Positions 17,451-25,329 are shown, numbered from the stretch's first letter. The stretch: 64,000 bases of DNA from Clostridiales bacterium (GCA_020860715.1 JAJBTU010000007.1:42263-106262); one strand, 5' to 3'. Notes: a model not told the origin generated them from the letters alone. Translations and numbers: made by a program.

Positions 17451-17639
17451 ATGCAGACAGCCTGCAGCCGATATGGCATCATTTATACGGTGGAAGAGGG
17501 AGATACGCTGTACCGGATCGGCAAAGAATACCATGTCAGAGTGTCGTCCCTGATTTACGCGAATCCATGTGCGGATATCTACGACCTGCGTCCGGGAGAT
17601 CAGATTTGTATTCCCAGGACCTGCAGGGATTTTTCTTAA
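17451..17639 (+). CDS. Single-domain LysM protein
   Basis: A 62-residue protein made almost entirely of one LysM domain: YTVEEGDTLYRIGKEYHV (residues 12-29), VSSLIYANP, LRPGDQICIP near the end. LysM binds N-acetylglucosamine in peptidoglycan or spore cortex. There is no signal peptide or membrane segment, so unless exported unusually it acts inside the cell, as small spore-coat/cortex LysM proteins do in the mother cell. The ATG at 17451 has AAAGGAG seven bases upstream; an upstream in-frame ATG at 17397 lacks a site. A sigma-K-like promoter upstream supports a sporulation role, but this is inference. Confidence 0.75.
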   Translation: MQTACSRYGIIYTVEEGDTLYRIGKEYHVRVSSLIYANPCADIYDLRPGDQICIPRTCRDFS

Positions 17640-17677
17640 AAAATTTTAAAAAATCACAAACACGTACCCTGCTCTGA

Positions 17678-17706
17678 TTGACAAACGGAAACCGTACTTT
17701 TATAAT
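17678..17706 (+). promoter_or_regulatory. Consensus promoter of the rhomboid-like gene
   Basis: Perfect TTGACA (17678-17683), 17-base spacer, perfect TATAAT (17701-17706). Transcription would start near 17713, at the first copy of a 29-bp repeat, leaving a 190-nt leader. Confidence 0.85.
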
Positions 17707-17713
17707 GTGACCC

Positions 17714-17742
17714 GAAGAGATTTGCGATGCTTGCAGCAGGAA
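17714..17742 (+). repeat. 29-bp direct repeat, copy 1
   Basis: A perfect 29-bp match to 17857-17885 (begins GAAGAGATTTGCG and ends GCAGCAGGAA). This copy begins at the predicted transcription start, 143 bases before the second. Confidence 0.9.
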
Positions 17743-17856
17743 AGGAATCGGCACGCGCAGCTAAAGCTGCACCTGCCAGGTTGCGTGCCGCATGAGAGAT
17801 CGCTAAGCGATGGCGGCACGCGGCTCGAGGGTCAACGAGCAGCAATGCTGCGAGTA

Positions 17857-17885
17857 GAAGAGATTTGCGATGCTTGCAGCAGGAA
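17857..17885 (+). repeat. 29-bp direct repeat, copy 2
   Basis: Second perfect copy of the repeat at 17714-17742. It ends just before the ribosome binding site of the rhomboid-like gene, whose ATG is at 17902. The arrangement could come from a tandem duplication of the leader. Confidence 0.9.
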
Positions 17886-17901
17886 GAGAAGAGGATGATT
17901 T

Positions 17902-18732
17902 ATGAACTTTTTGAATAAGATGGAACGGAAGTACGGCCGGTACGCGATCCGGAATCTTCCGGCGATTATCATTGCGCTTTACGTAGCCGGATATCTGATT
18001 GAACTGATGGCTCCTTCTCTGATGTACTATCTTTATCTGTCGCCCACGATGATCCTGCGGGGACAGATCTGGAGGCTGGTATCGTGGGTTGTCATACCGC
18101 CTTTCAGCCTCAACATTTGGGTGATTATTTCATTATATTTTTATTTTTCAATCGGTAAGACGCTGGAGCGTACCTGGGGTGCGTTTCAGTTCAATGTCTA
18201 TATTTTTTCCGGCATGATTTTCACTGTTCTGGGAGCATTTCTGCTCTACTTTGTCGGCGGTATTGACGGAGCATATTATTTCAGCACGTATTACGTGTGC
18301 ATGTCCATGTTCCTCGCTTTTGCGGTGACCTATCCGGACATGGAGTTTTTGCTGATGTTTATTATCCCGATTAAGATGAAATGGCTCGGGATTCTTTACG
18401 GCGCGCTTCTTGTGTATGATATGCTCGCAGGTGGAATGGCGACACGTATTGTAATACTGGCATCGCTGTTGAACTTCGTAATCTATTTTATGATGACGCG
18501 CAATCTGAACCGTTACAATCCGCATGAGGTGCATCGGCGCAATGAATTCAAACGCAAGGTGAAAAAAGTGCAGCCGGGCAAAGGCGACGCACGTCACAGA
18601 TGCGCGGTGTGCGGCCGCACGGAGAAGGACGGGGATCATCTGGAATTCCGCTATTGCTCGAAGTGTGAGGGCAATTACGAATACTGTCAGGATCATCTTT
18701 TCACACATCAGCACAGGAAAAGCGGGCAGTAA
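17902..18732 (+). CDS. Rhomboid-like membrane protein lacking catalytic residues, with C-terminal Cys/His tail
   Basis: A 276-residue protein with about six hydrophobic segments between residues 18 and 198. It keeps rhomboid-superfamily structural marks: GQIWRLVSW (WR at 57-58) in the first loop and GKTLERTWGAFQFNVYIFSG (85-104) entering the next helix. The protease signature GxSG is absent; the corresponding helix reads YYFSTYYVCMSMFLAF, and no catalytic His is evident. It is therefore a pseudoprotease resembling Derlin-type proteins. The cytoplasmic tail has C234-X2-C237, C252-X2-C255, C262, H265, H269 and H271, probably a zinc-binding module. The gene has a consensus promoter and an unusual structured leader. 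Function unknown. Confidence 0.75.
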   Translation: MNFLNKMERKYGRYAIRNLPAIIIALYVAGYLIELMAPSLMYYLYLSPTMILRGQIWRLVSWVVIPPFSLNIWVIISLYFYFSIGKTLERTWGAFQFNVYIFSGMIFTVLGAFLLYFVGGIDGAYYFSTYYVCMSMFLAFAVTYPDMEFLLMFIIPIKMKWLGILYGALLVYDMLAGGMATRIVILASLLNFVIYFMMTRNLNRYNPHEVHRRNEFKRKVKKVQPGKGDARHRCAVCGRTEKDGDHLEFRYCSKCEGNYEYCQDHLFTHQHRKSGQ

Positions 18733-18787
18733 CATGACATTCGGACGTCATGGGAATCGGAACGTATCTTTTGAACAGACATGAAGG

Positions 18788-20890
18788 ATGAAAAGGCTGA
18801 TGAACAAAAAAGCAAATACAGATAAAAATTCTCTTTTTGACCTGCGCCCGCAGCGGATTGCGGCGGCGGTATTTTCCGCGCTTGTACTGTTTATCGCGAT
18901 GATCCTGGCCATACAGGAATCGGGCGCGCAGGCGGGGTATGTGGTTCTTTCAATTGCAATCTGCGTCCTGACGGCAGCGTTTGTGCTGATGAACATCAGC
19001 TACGGACGGGCGGTCAGCGCTGTTCTGGCTGTGCTTCTTCCAATCGGCACTCTGGTCGCGCTGGAGAATTACACGCATGTAATTTCTGACCTCACGGTTA
19101 TGATTTTCATTTTGAACCTGTTGTTTTTTTATGTGCTGTACGGTCTTATGACCTTTCTTTTCGGCAGCGTGAAGCGGGGCTTTCTCGTGGCTACGCTCAT
19201 TCCGATGATTTTTGGTCTTGCAAATTATTTCGTTGTCAGCTTTCGCGGTACTCCGATCGTGCCGTGGGATTTTCTCTCCATTGGTACGGCGGCCTCTGTG
19301 GCGGGCAACTTTTCTTTTACCCTGACATGGAAAAGCTATTTTTCCGTGATTGCGTTTGTCTGGATCATTCTGCTTGCATCCAAATCAAGTGTGAGCTTCC
19401 GGAAGAAAAAGGTGCGCATTCCGCTGGCAGCGGCGTTCCTTGCCTGTATGATCCTGTATGTCTCCGGCATCCAGAACACCAGCTTCCAGAGCTTTTTCGG
19501 CATGGATACGACCCTGTTTACCATCAATGTCTTCTATCGGAACAACGGCATTGCGGCGGCGTTCCTGGGCAACCTGCGCTTCCTGAATGTGGAGGAGCCG
19601 GACGGATATTCGGTGAGCGCGGTGGAAGAGATCGCGGCGGAGTATTCCGGGAACGATGACTCGCAGGAGGACAACAGCACGGATGCCACGGATACTTCAG
19701 ATACCGCAGCAGAATCAGATGCTGCAGACAACACGGACTCCACGGAAGATACGGGGACAGGGACCGCTGCGGACGATGTGACGCAGTATCCCAACATCAT
19801 TATTGTCCTTGATGAGGCTTTTTCGGATCTTTCTGTCTATGGGGATTTTGCAACGAGTGAGGAAGTGATGCCGTTCTTCAAATCCCTGCAGGAGGAGGCG
19901 ATCGGCGGAGAAGTCTACGTCTCGGTGAAGGGCGGCAATACCGCGAACACCGAGTATGAGATCCTGACCGGCGATACGATGGGCTTTTTGCCGGCGGGCA
20001 GCGTGCCCTATCAGCAGTATATCAAAAGTGATATGCCTTCTCTGGCTTCTTACTTAAGTTCGCTCGGCTACGGGACGCTGGCGATTCATCCTTACAATGC
20101 GTCCGGCTGGGATCGGGATGATGTTTATGAATATTTTGGCTTTGATGAGTTCCTGGATAAGACGGATTTTGTGAATCCGACGTACCTGCGAAGCTACATC
20201 AGCGACCAGTCCGCTTTTGACAAGATCATCGAGCAGTATGAGGAAAAGGACGAAGACGAGCGGCTGTTTACCTTTGAGATCACGATGCAGAATCACAGCG
20301 GCTACAGTAAGGATTCGCCGGGATTTGACGCTTACATAGAACTCACCGATGTGACGAATAAGACGACACAGGTGCTGGCGACCGAGAAATACCTGACGCT
20401 GATGAACGAGACGGATAAGGCGCTGCAGTCCCTGGTAGAATACTTTGAGGAGCAGGAGGAGCCGACGATCATACTGTTTCTCGGCGATCATCAGCCTTCC
20501 GACTATATCACAAACCAGATCCGCCGGATCTGCGGCGTGGACGATCCGGAGACGGTAGAGGAGATCCAGCAGGGCTATCGTGTTCCGTTTGTGATCTGGG
20601 CGAACTATGATCTGGAATCGGAATATTACGAGGGGATCAGCGCAAATTATCTTGGCGGTATTCTCCTGGAGGCGGCCGGTGTTCCGCTGACGGAGTATCA
20701 GACGTATTTAAGCGGGCTGATGGAGACTCTGCCGATCATCAACGCGAACGCTTATTGCGACGCGGACGGCACGTTCTATGCCTGGAATACGGACGATACC
20801 TATGACAGTATTCTGAATACCTATCAGATTTTGCAGTACAACCATCTGGTGGATGTAAAGCACACGCTGACATCGTTCTTTGGCGGATGA
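18788..20890 (+). CDS. LTA synthase family sulfatase-type membrane protein
   Basis: A 700-residue protein with about five N-terminal transmembrane helices (residues 20-240), an acidic Ser/Thr/Asp linker (about 285-330), and an extracellular sulfatase-fold domain. The domain begins NIIIVLDEAFSDL (metal-binding Glu/Asp). The likely catalytic Thr is T385 in GGNTANTEYEILTG, aligned with the active Thr of staphylococcal LtaS. The metal motif FLGDHQPS comes late. Such enzymes polymerise or transfer glycerophosphate from phosphatidylglycerol onto lipoteichoic acid or other surface glycans. The exact acceptor is unknown. ATG 18788 is used; 18800 is an alternative and neither has an ideal site. lysA follows 65 bases later. 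Confidence 0.9.
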   Translation: MKRLMNKKANTDKNSLFDLRPQRIAAAVFSALVLFIAMILAIQESGAQAGYVVLSIAICVLTAAFVLMNISYGRAVSAVLAVLLPIGTLVALENYTHVISDLTVMIFILNLLFFYVLYGLMTFLFGSVKRGFLVATLIPMIFGLANYFVVSFRGTPIVPWDFLSIGTAASVAGNFSFTLTWKSYFSVIAFVWIILLASKSSVSFRKKKVRIPLAAAFLACMILYVSGIQNTSFQSFFGMDTTLFTINVFYRNNGIAAAFLGNLRFLNVEEPDGYSVSAVEEIAAEYSGNDDSQEDNSTDATDTSDTAAESDAADNTDSTEDTGTGTAADDVTQYPNIIIVLDEAFSDLSVYGDFATSEEVMPFFKSLQEEAIGGEVYVSVKGGNTANTEYEILTGDTMGFLPAGSVPYQQYIKSDMPSLASYLSSLGYGTLAIHPYNASGWDRDDVYEYFGFDEFLDKTDFVNPTYLRSYISDQSAFDKIIEQYEEKDEDERLFTFEITMQNHSGYSKDSPGFDAYIELTDVTNKTTQVLATEKYLTLMNETDKALQSLVEYFEEQEEPTIILFLGDHQPSDYITNQIRRICGVDDPETVEEIQQGYRVPFVIWANYDLESEYYEGISANYLGGILLEAAGVPLTEYQTYLSGLMETLPIINANAYCDADGTFYAWNTDDTYDSILNTYQILQYNHLVDVKHTLTSFFGG

Positions 20891-20955
20891 TTTTTACGGC
20901 AGTGGACATGTCCATGCGCCGCATTTGATGATAATACAAAAGGAGCAGAGCAGTT

Positions 20956-22224
20956 ATGAAAAAAACATTTGTGACAAAAGAACAGCTGGAAGCAATCACA
21001 CAGCAGTATCCGACTCCGTTTCATCTCTATGATGAGGCCGGTATACGGGAGAATGTGAAAGAACTGTATGATGCCTTTTCCTGGAATAAGGGGTATAAGG
21101 AGTTTTTTGCGGTCAAGGCGACGCCGAATCCTTATCTGATCAATATCCTGCATGAATATGGCTGCGGGACGGACTGCTCCTCCATGACGGAGCTGATGCT
21201 CTCGGAGGCGATCGGCATCAAAGGCCGCGATATTATGTTTTCCTCCAACGATACGCCGACGGAGGAATTCAAAAAGGCCGCAGATCTCGGCGGTATCATC
21301 AATCTTGATGATATTACCCATATTGAAAAAGTGGAACAGACCCTTGGACAGCTCCCGAAAACCATGTCCTGCCGTTATAATCCGGGCGGACTTTTCAAAA
21401 TCAGCAATGACATCATGGACAATCCGGGCGACGCCAAATACGGGATGACGACGGAGCAGATCGAGGAAGCCTTCCGGATCATGAAGAGCAGGGGAGTGGA
21501 AGAGTTTGGCATCCATGCGTTTCTTGCAAGCAATACCGTGACAAACGACTATTATCCGCTGCTCGCGAAGGTTCTTTTTGAACTTGCCGTAAAGCTGCAT
21601 GAGTCGACCGGGGCAAAGATTACGTTTATCAACCTGTCCGGCGGCATCGGGATTCCCTATCGTCCGGATCAGGAAAAGAATGATATTTATAAGATCGCGC
21701 GCGGCGTGAAAAAAGTCTATGAGGAAATACTGGTGCCTGCCGGTATGGGAGATGTGGCAATCTACACGGAACTCGGCCGCTATATGCTTGCACCGTACGG
21801 TGTCCTTGTGACCCGCGCGATCAATGAAAAGCACACGCATAAGGAATACATCGGCGTGGATGCCTGCGCAGCGAATCTGATGCGCCCGGCCATGTATGGA
21901 GCCTATCATCATATTACTGTCATGGGTAAGGAAAATGAGCCGTGCGACCATGTCTACGATATTACCGGCTCTCTGTGTGAGAACAACGACAAGTTCGCGA
22001 TCGACCGCAAGCTGCCGAAGATTGATATGGGCGATCTGCTTGTTATCCATGACGCGGGGGCTCACGGCCACTCCATGGGGTATAATTATAACGGCCGTCT
22101 GCGTTCTGCGGAAATCCTGCTTAAGACAGACGGCACGACACAGCTGATCCGTCGGGCTGAGACACCGAAAGATTATTTCGCGACGCTGGATTTCAGTGAT
22201 ATTCTGAAAGATATGGTGTGGTAA
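20956..22224 (+). CDS. lysA: Diaminopimelate decarboxylase
   Basis: A 422-residue fold-type III PLP enzyme. The PLP lysine is K54 in FFAVKATPNP. Other blocks are the His in FGIHAFLASN, the glycine-rich NLSGGIGIPYRP, and GRYMLAPYGVLVTRA. The C-terminal active-site region carries CENNDKFA and the closing HDAGAHGHSMGYNYNGRLRSAE. It converts meso-diaminopimelate to lysine. A strong AAAAGGAG site precedes the ATG. A lysine riboswitch was looked for and rejected, as only 65 bases separate it from the gene upstream. A 12-bp palindrome TGGACATGTCCA sits at 20903-20914 in that gap; its role is unclear. Confidence 0.93.
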   Translation: MKKTFVTKEQLEAITQQYPTPFHLYDEAGIRENVKELYDAFSWNKGYKEFFAVKATPNPYLINILHEYGCGTDCSSMTELMLSEAIGIKGRDIMFSSNDTPTEEFKKAADLGGIINLDDITHIEKVEQTLGQLPKTMSCRYNPGGLFKISNDIMDNPGDAKYGMTTEQIEEAFRIMKSRGVEEFGIHAFLASNTVTNDYYPLLAKVLFELAVKLHESTGAKITFINLSGGIGIPYRPDQEKNDIYKIARGVKKVYEEILVPAGMGDVAIYTELGRYMLAPYGVLVTRAINEKHTHKEYIGVDACAANLMRPAMYGAYHHITVMGKENEPCDHVYDITGSLCENNDKFAIDRKLPKIDMGDLLVIHDAGAHGHSMGYNYNGRLRSAEILLKTDGTTQLIRRAETPKDYFATLDFSDILKDMVW

Positions 22225-22252
22225 AAAAGACATACAATAGGAATTCTGATGT

Positions 22253-22282
22253 ATGACATCTCAGAGTTGCCTGGGATGTCAT
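22253..22282 (+). terminator. Weak terminator-like hairpin after lysA
   Basis: ATGACATC (22253-22260) pairs with GATGTCAT (22275-22282), followed by TATACTG rather than a clear T run. Termination would be partial at best. Confidence 0.4.
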
Positions 22283-22335
22283 TATACTGTTGACATGAGT
22301 ATGTGCTTATGATTTAGAAAGGCTTGATTATTTCT

Positions 22336-22995
22336 ATGAAAAAAATCAGTGAAATCGAAAACTTCCGGAAACGTTTGCTGATGTGTGTGCTCGGAGTCAT
22401 TATCTGCGCGATCAGCGTTGGATTTTTCAAAAGAGCCGCATTCGGGGTCGATCCCTTTCAGGCATTTATGGCCGGGCTGAATTCTGTGATCCCGGTCTCG
22501 TTCGGGACGCTGTACGTGATTGCAAATATTATTTTGCTGCTGTTTGCACTGGTGGCTGACCGTCATTACATCGGACTGGCTACGGTCATCAATCTGTTTC
22601 TGGTTGGCTACATAGCGGATTTCTCGCACCAGACGCTTCTCCGTCTGCTGCCGGATCTCGGAATCTGGGGCCGGATCGTCTGCCTGGTGATCGCGATCGT
22701 TATCATGTGTCTGGCGTCGTCCTTTTACTTTACTGCCGATCTCGGCGTGTCCACTTATGACGCCGTGGCTCTGATCATCACAGGGACATGGAAAAAGGGA
22801 CAGTTCCGCTGGGTGCGCATCGTGTCCGATCTCGTCTGTGTGGTGATCGGCGTGGTACTTTACATAGTTTCGGGAGGGACGCTCTCCGGAATCGGAGCGG
22901 TCGCCGGTGTCGGTACCATCATTACCGCTTTCTTTATGGGACCGCTGATCGATTTCTTCAACCGCAGGGTGGCGCAGCCGCTTTTGGAACGATAG
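22336..22995 (+). CDS. YczE/YitT family membrane protein (copy 1)
   Basis: A 219-residue integral membrane protein of the YczE/YyaS/YitT family with five to six hydrophobic helices. Typical blocks are GFFKRAAFGVDPFQAFMAG, SFGTLYVIANIILL, the central DLGVSTYDAVALI with conserved Asp, and GVGTIITAFFMGPLIDFFN. The cargo or function of the family is not established. The ATG at 22336 is used with AAAGG about 13 bases upstream; a TTG at 22324 is less likely. A second, divergent family member is encoded at 55655-56317. No neighbouring gene suggests a substrate. Confidence 0.85.
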   Translation: MKKISEIENFRKRLLMCVLGVIICAISVGFFKRAAFGVDPFQAFMAGLNSVIPVSFGTLYVIANIILLLFALVADRHYIGLATVINLFLVGYIADFSHQTLLRLLPDLGIWGRIVCLVIAIVIMCLASSFYFTADLGVSTYDAVALIITGTWKKGQFRWVRIVSDLVCVVIGVVLYIVSGGTLSGIGAVAGVGTIITAFFMGPLIDFFNRRVAQPLLER

Positions 22996-22996
22996 A

Positions 22997-23033
22997 AAAC
23001 AGTTCAGAACAGCAGGCCGCAGACCGTCTGCAG
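22997..23033 (+). repeat. Dispersed repeat-like element, copy A
   Basis: Contains GTTC-A-GAAC followed by GCAGGCCGCAGACCGTCT and is similar to 29457-29505, apart from a six-base insertion there. It lies just after the YczE stop and can fold as GCAGA-CCG-TCTGC. Confidence 0.45.
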
Positions 23034-23074
23034 GGTGGTCATATGCTGTTTGAACTTTGCCGGGAAAAATCAGC

Positions 23075-23103
23075 TTGCATTTATGAAATGCTTATGATAA
23101 GAT
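23075..23103 (+). promoter_or_regulatory. Predicted promoter of tRNA-Leu
   Basis: TTGCAT (23075-23080), 17 bases, TAAGAT (23098-23103), about 50 bases before the tRNA 5' end. Confidence 0.55.
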
Positions 23104-23154
23104 AATCGGCGTGCAGCGGATTGTTTGTAATCGAGGGGATTCGCTGTACGATTT

Positions 23155-23236
23155 GCCGCTGTGGCGGAATTGGCAGACGCACTTGACTCAAAATCAAGCG
23201 GGTAACACCGTGCCGGTTCGAGTCCGGCCAGCGGCA
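23155..23236 (+). tRNA. tRNA-Leu (anticodon CAA)
   Basis: An 82-nt class II tRNA. The acceptor stem GCCGCTG (23155-23161) pairs with CAGCGGC (23229-23235), with discriminator A at 23236. The anticodon stem CTTGA/TCAAG encloses the loop CTCAAAA, giving anticodon CAA, which reads TTG. The variable arm CGGGTAACACCG and the T arm with GGTTCGAGTCC are normal. The 3' CCA is not encoded. Confidence 0.97.
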
Positions 23237-23240
23237 TCGG

Positions 23241-23270
23241 AAAAAGCCTGTATTTACGGGCTTTTTTTAT
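23241..23270 (+). terminator. Intrinsic terminator of tRNA-Leu
   Basis: AAAAAGCCTGTA (23241-23252) pairs with TACGGGCTTTTT (23255-23266, one G-T pair), followed by T-rich sequence, directly after the tRNA. Confidence 0.85.
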
Positions 23271-23329
23271 TATATAAAATCATATAAAACAAAAGGCAGA
23301 CGGCCGGAACCATCTGCCTTAAATAGTTT

Positions 23330-24259
23330 TCACATAATTTCTTCTGCAACAGCATCAAAGATCTGCAGGATCGCATCGCCCGCATCAGAATCGGAGTACC
23401 AGTATTCGTCCACGTAATCCCATAAAATATCGATGGCGTCCTCATCCATGACGGATTCGATGTCGTAGCCGCACACATAGGAGAAATAGTACTGGCTTTC
23501 TGTACGGCCTTCAAAGTATATGAGCAGGAACGTACCTTCGTTATCGATGTTGTCCTCATACCAGTCCTGCGCATAATCATCCATTTTGGACTTGGTGGTG
23601 AGGGAGGAGTCGTACGATTTTAAGTAAACGTAAGGCTGCACTCCTGTCGCGTCAAAGAAATCTTCAAGCCCCTCACCGACGGCTGCTGCATCATCGACCA
23701 GACCGGTCTCATCGAGTACGCAGTTACTGTCGAATGTGAGGTCGGTGTCCAGCTTTTCACGTGATGATTCGGAATGATGAGAACTGTCGTGACTGCTATC
23801 GGAATCATCTGAAATATTTTCCTCATACACGGCTGCGGTATTCGTGTCGCTGCCGAAACGATAGGCTATGTTTCCAATCAGTACGAAAACAAGGACGACC
23901 AGAATGATAAATACAGTTACCAGTGTGCCGCAGCCTCCTCCGCGGTAATATCCGCCGCCGTACCCGCCCCAGAACGGGAAAAAGCGGAAGAACCCGCGCC
24001 GTGGTCTGCGCGGAGGCGGAGGATTCATCCCTCTGCGGCCCGGATCCCCCATACCGCCCGGACCATTCATACCGCCGCGGCTGCCACCCGTACCCATCCC
24101 GCTGCCGGAACGGCTGTTTCCGCCAAAGCTGGTGCGGCTGCCGCCGGAACGGCTGCTTCCGCCAAAACTGGAATGCCCGCCGCCGGAGCGGCTCCCGCCA
24201 CCGGAAAATCCCCCGCCGGAGCGCCCGCCGCCGGAGTGTCCTCCTCCTGATCTTGCCAT
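23330..24259 (-). CDS. Gly/Ser/Arg-rich single-pass membrane protein with TPM-like outer domain
   Basis: A 309-residue protein in three parts. Residues 1-75 are a low-complexity RSGGG/SFGG repeat region with almost no acidic residues, followed by a Pro/Arg patch (NPPPPRRPRRG). One transmembrane segment is at about 110-130 (LVTVFIILVVLVFVLIGNIAY). The C-terminal domain (about 175-309) has TFDSNCVLDETGLVDDAAAVGEGLEDFFDATGVQ-type features of TPM-like proteins, with a strongly acidic end. Topology (N-in, C-out) is predicted from the positive N-side. ATG 24259 is used with a purine-rich AGGAGG site upstream. The upstream neighbour encodes DUF6062. Function unknown. Confidence 0.7.
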   Translation of the reverse strand: MARSGGGHSGGGRSGGGFSGGGSRSGGGHSSFGGSSRSGGSRTSFGGNSRSGSGMGTGGSRGGMNGPGGMGDPGRRGMNPPPPRRPRRGFFRFFPFWGGYGGGYYRGGGCGTLVTVFIILVVLVFVLIGNIAYRFGSDTNTAAVYEENISDDSDSSHDSSHHSESSREKLDTDLTFDSNCVLDETGLVDDAAAVGEGLEDFFDATGVQPYVYLKSYDSSLTTKSKMDDYAQDWYEDNIDNEGTFLLIYFEGRTESQYYFSYVCGYDIESVMDEDAIDILWDYVDEYWYSDSDAGDAILQIFDAVAEEIM

Positions 24260-24380
24260 ATCGTTATCCTCCTGGTAGTGATGTTTATATTCGAATGCTT
24301 CCTGGCCATGTGTGTTCGTGTTCAGATCGCTGCTGTTTCAGCCTGATTTTCTTTGAAGCTGATGCTCATTCAGAACGCGG

Positions 24381-25145
24381 CTATTTTGCCTTATACGGCG
24401 GGTCGATCGGATATCCGCCGCGCAGCTTCTGCATGCCGCGTGTGAGTGCGTCCTTTGAATTCTTCCAGTCGGCGTCGCGGTTGCGGTAGTCGAATTTGTC
24501 GACGAGCCAGGAGATATCTTCCTCAATTCGGGCAAAATTTTTCTCCATCAGATCAAACATGGCCGGATAGAATTCGTCTCGTTCCTTTTCGTTCAGATAC
24601 CGGTCGGCCGATTCGCAGAGGATGCCGAAATGGTGCAGACAGAAGCCTTTTCCGTTCAGAATTTTTTCTTTGAAGGCGTCATCCTGCCGATAGAGATAAA
24701 AAAAGGTCTCTATGTAACGGTCGAAAGTCGGCTGTACCGTTCGGCAGATATAGCAGCTGCAGTCCTTTGCGGCCGTCCATTCGGCTATGGAATTCTTCCC
24801 TTCGCCGGAACTCTGACGGCGAATCAGGCTGAACTTCTGCGATTTTCCAGGCGTGTAGGCGGCAAACCGTTCATGCATTTCCTTCATGAGACGCTGATAG
24901 TGCGTTTTCATGATCAGGGAATTGCCCAGTGTGTTTCCGTAATCATACATTTTTTTTAGATGCTCCCGGCAGAAACCGATCTGGTCTGTCTGTTCGCGGA
25001 TGTCGCTTTCCATATAAGAAGATCCGCTGCCGATCGTAAAATCAAGGGCATCCTGTTCCAGTTTTCGCTCAATAAAACAAAACGGACATTCATCGTTTTC
25101 GTTGACCGCGTCGTTGAGCGGGATGGTGTACAGCTTTTCTTTCAT
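24381..25145 (-). CDS. DUF6062 family protein with duplicated Cys/His module
   Basis: A 254-residue soluble protein of the DUF6062 family, found in Clostridia, function unknown. It contains the same Cys/His unit twice. The first is CPFC (C20, C23) and then GFCREHL (C59, H62). The second is CYIC (C131, C134) and then GFCLHHF (C169, H171, H172). The distance between pair and GFC is about 35 residues in both, so the protein is probably an internal duplication of a metal- or thiol-binding fold. ATG 25145 begins the protein at the expected place (MKEKLYTIPL). It precedes the Gly-rich membrane protein by about 120 bases on the same strand, a likely operon. Confidence 0.8.
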   Translation of the reverse strand: MKEKLYTIPLNDAVNENDECPFCFIERKLEQDALDFTIGSGSSYMESDIREQTDQIGFCREHLKKMYDYGNTLGNSLIMKTHYQRLMKEMHERFAAYTPGKSQKFSLIRRQSSGEGKNSIAEWTAAKDCSCYICRTVQPTFDRYIETFFYLYRQDDAFKEKILNGKGFCLHHFGILCESADRYLNEKERDEFYPAMFDLMEKNFARIEEDISWLVDKFDYRNRDADWKNSKDALTRGMQKLRGGYPIDPPYKAK

Positions 25146-25215
25146 GATGATACCTCTTTTTAGCTAACGTGAGTTCTTTCTCTGCTGCCAATAGTTTATC
25201 ATTATTTTCTTCAGC

Positions 25216-25244
25216 AGTACAGTGAAATTTTGCCGTCCTGTCAA
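25216..25244 (-). promoter_or_regulatory. Predicted promoter of DUF6062 gene
   Basis: On the minus strand perfect TTGACA (25244-25239), 17 bases, TGTACT (25221-25216). Confidence 0.6.
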
Positions 25245-25300
25245 AATTACAGGAATTTTTGAGACGGAGGATTCTGCGCCATGGAAATTTCCGGTTAGAA

Positions 25301-25329
25301 TTGAAAAAGAAGGAAGATTCTGATATACT
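25301..25329 (+). promoter_or_regulatory. Predicted promoter of the zf-HC2-polA-coaE operon
   Basis: TTGAAA (25301-25306), 17 bases, TATACT (25324-25329), about 60 bases before the first gene. Confidence 0.65.

Larger units (their letters stand above)
17713..17901 (+). ncRNA. Structured 5' leader with alternative stems (candidate regulatory RNA)
   Basis: About 190 nt between a consensus promoter and the rhomboid-like start codon. It contains compact hairpins GCAGC-TAAA-GCTGC (17757-17770), ATCGC-TAA-GCGAT (17799-17811) and a GCAGCA/TGCTGC pair (17840-17852). Three segments can pair in two exclusive ways: CGGCACGC at 17749-17756, GCGTGCCG at 17783-17790, and CGGCACGC again at 17814-17821. The middle one can close either the first hairpin or the second. 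The end carries the second 29-bp repeat just before the ribosome binding site. No known riboswitch class was recognised. It could equally be a non-functional repeat array. Confidence 0.5.

Noticed and set aside
17714..17885. 29-bp direct repeats considered as a CRISPR array
   Set aside because: Only two copies, 143 bases apart, with internally folded spacer and no cas genes.
17707..17898. 63-codon frame through the leader before the rhomboid-like gene
   Set aside because: Arises from the repeat and hairpin sequences; no ribosome site and no protein-like composition.
20891..20955. Lysine riboswitch upstream of lysA
   Set aside because: Only 65 bases available, far less than the riboswitch needs; only a 12-bp palindrome is present.
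20824..22233. 469-codon minus-strand frame opposite lysA
   Set aside because: Shadow of lysA. The plus-strand protein has complete PLP-enzyme motifs; the minus-strand product has none.
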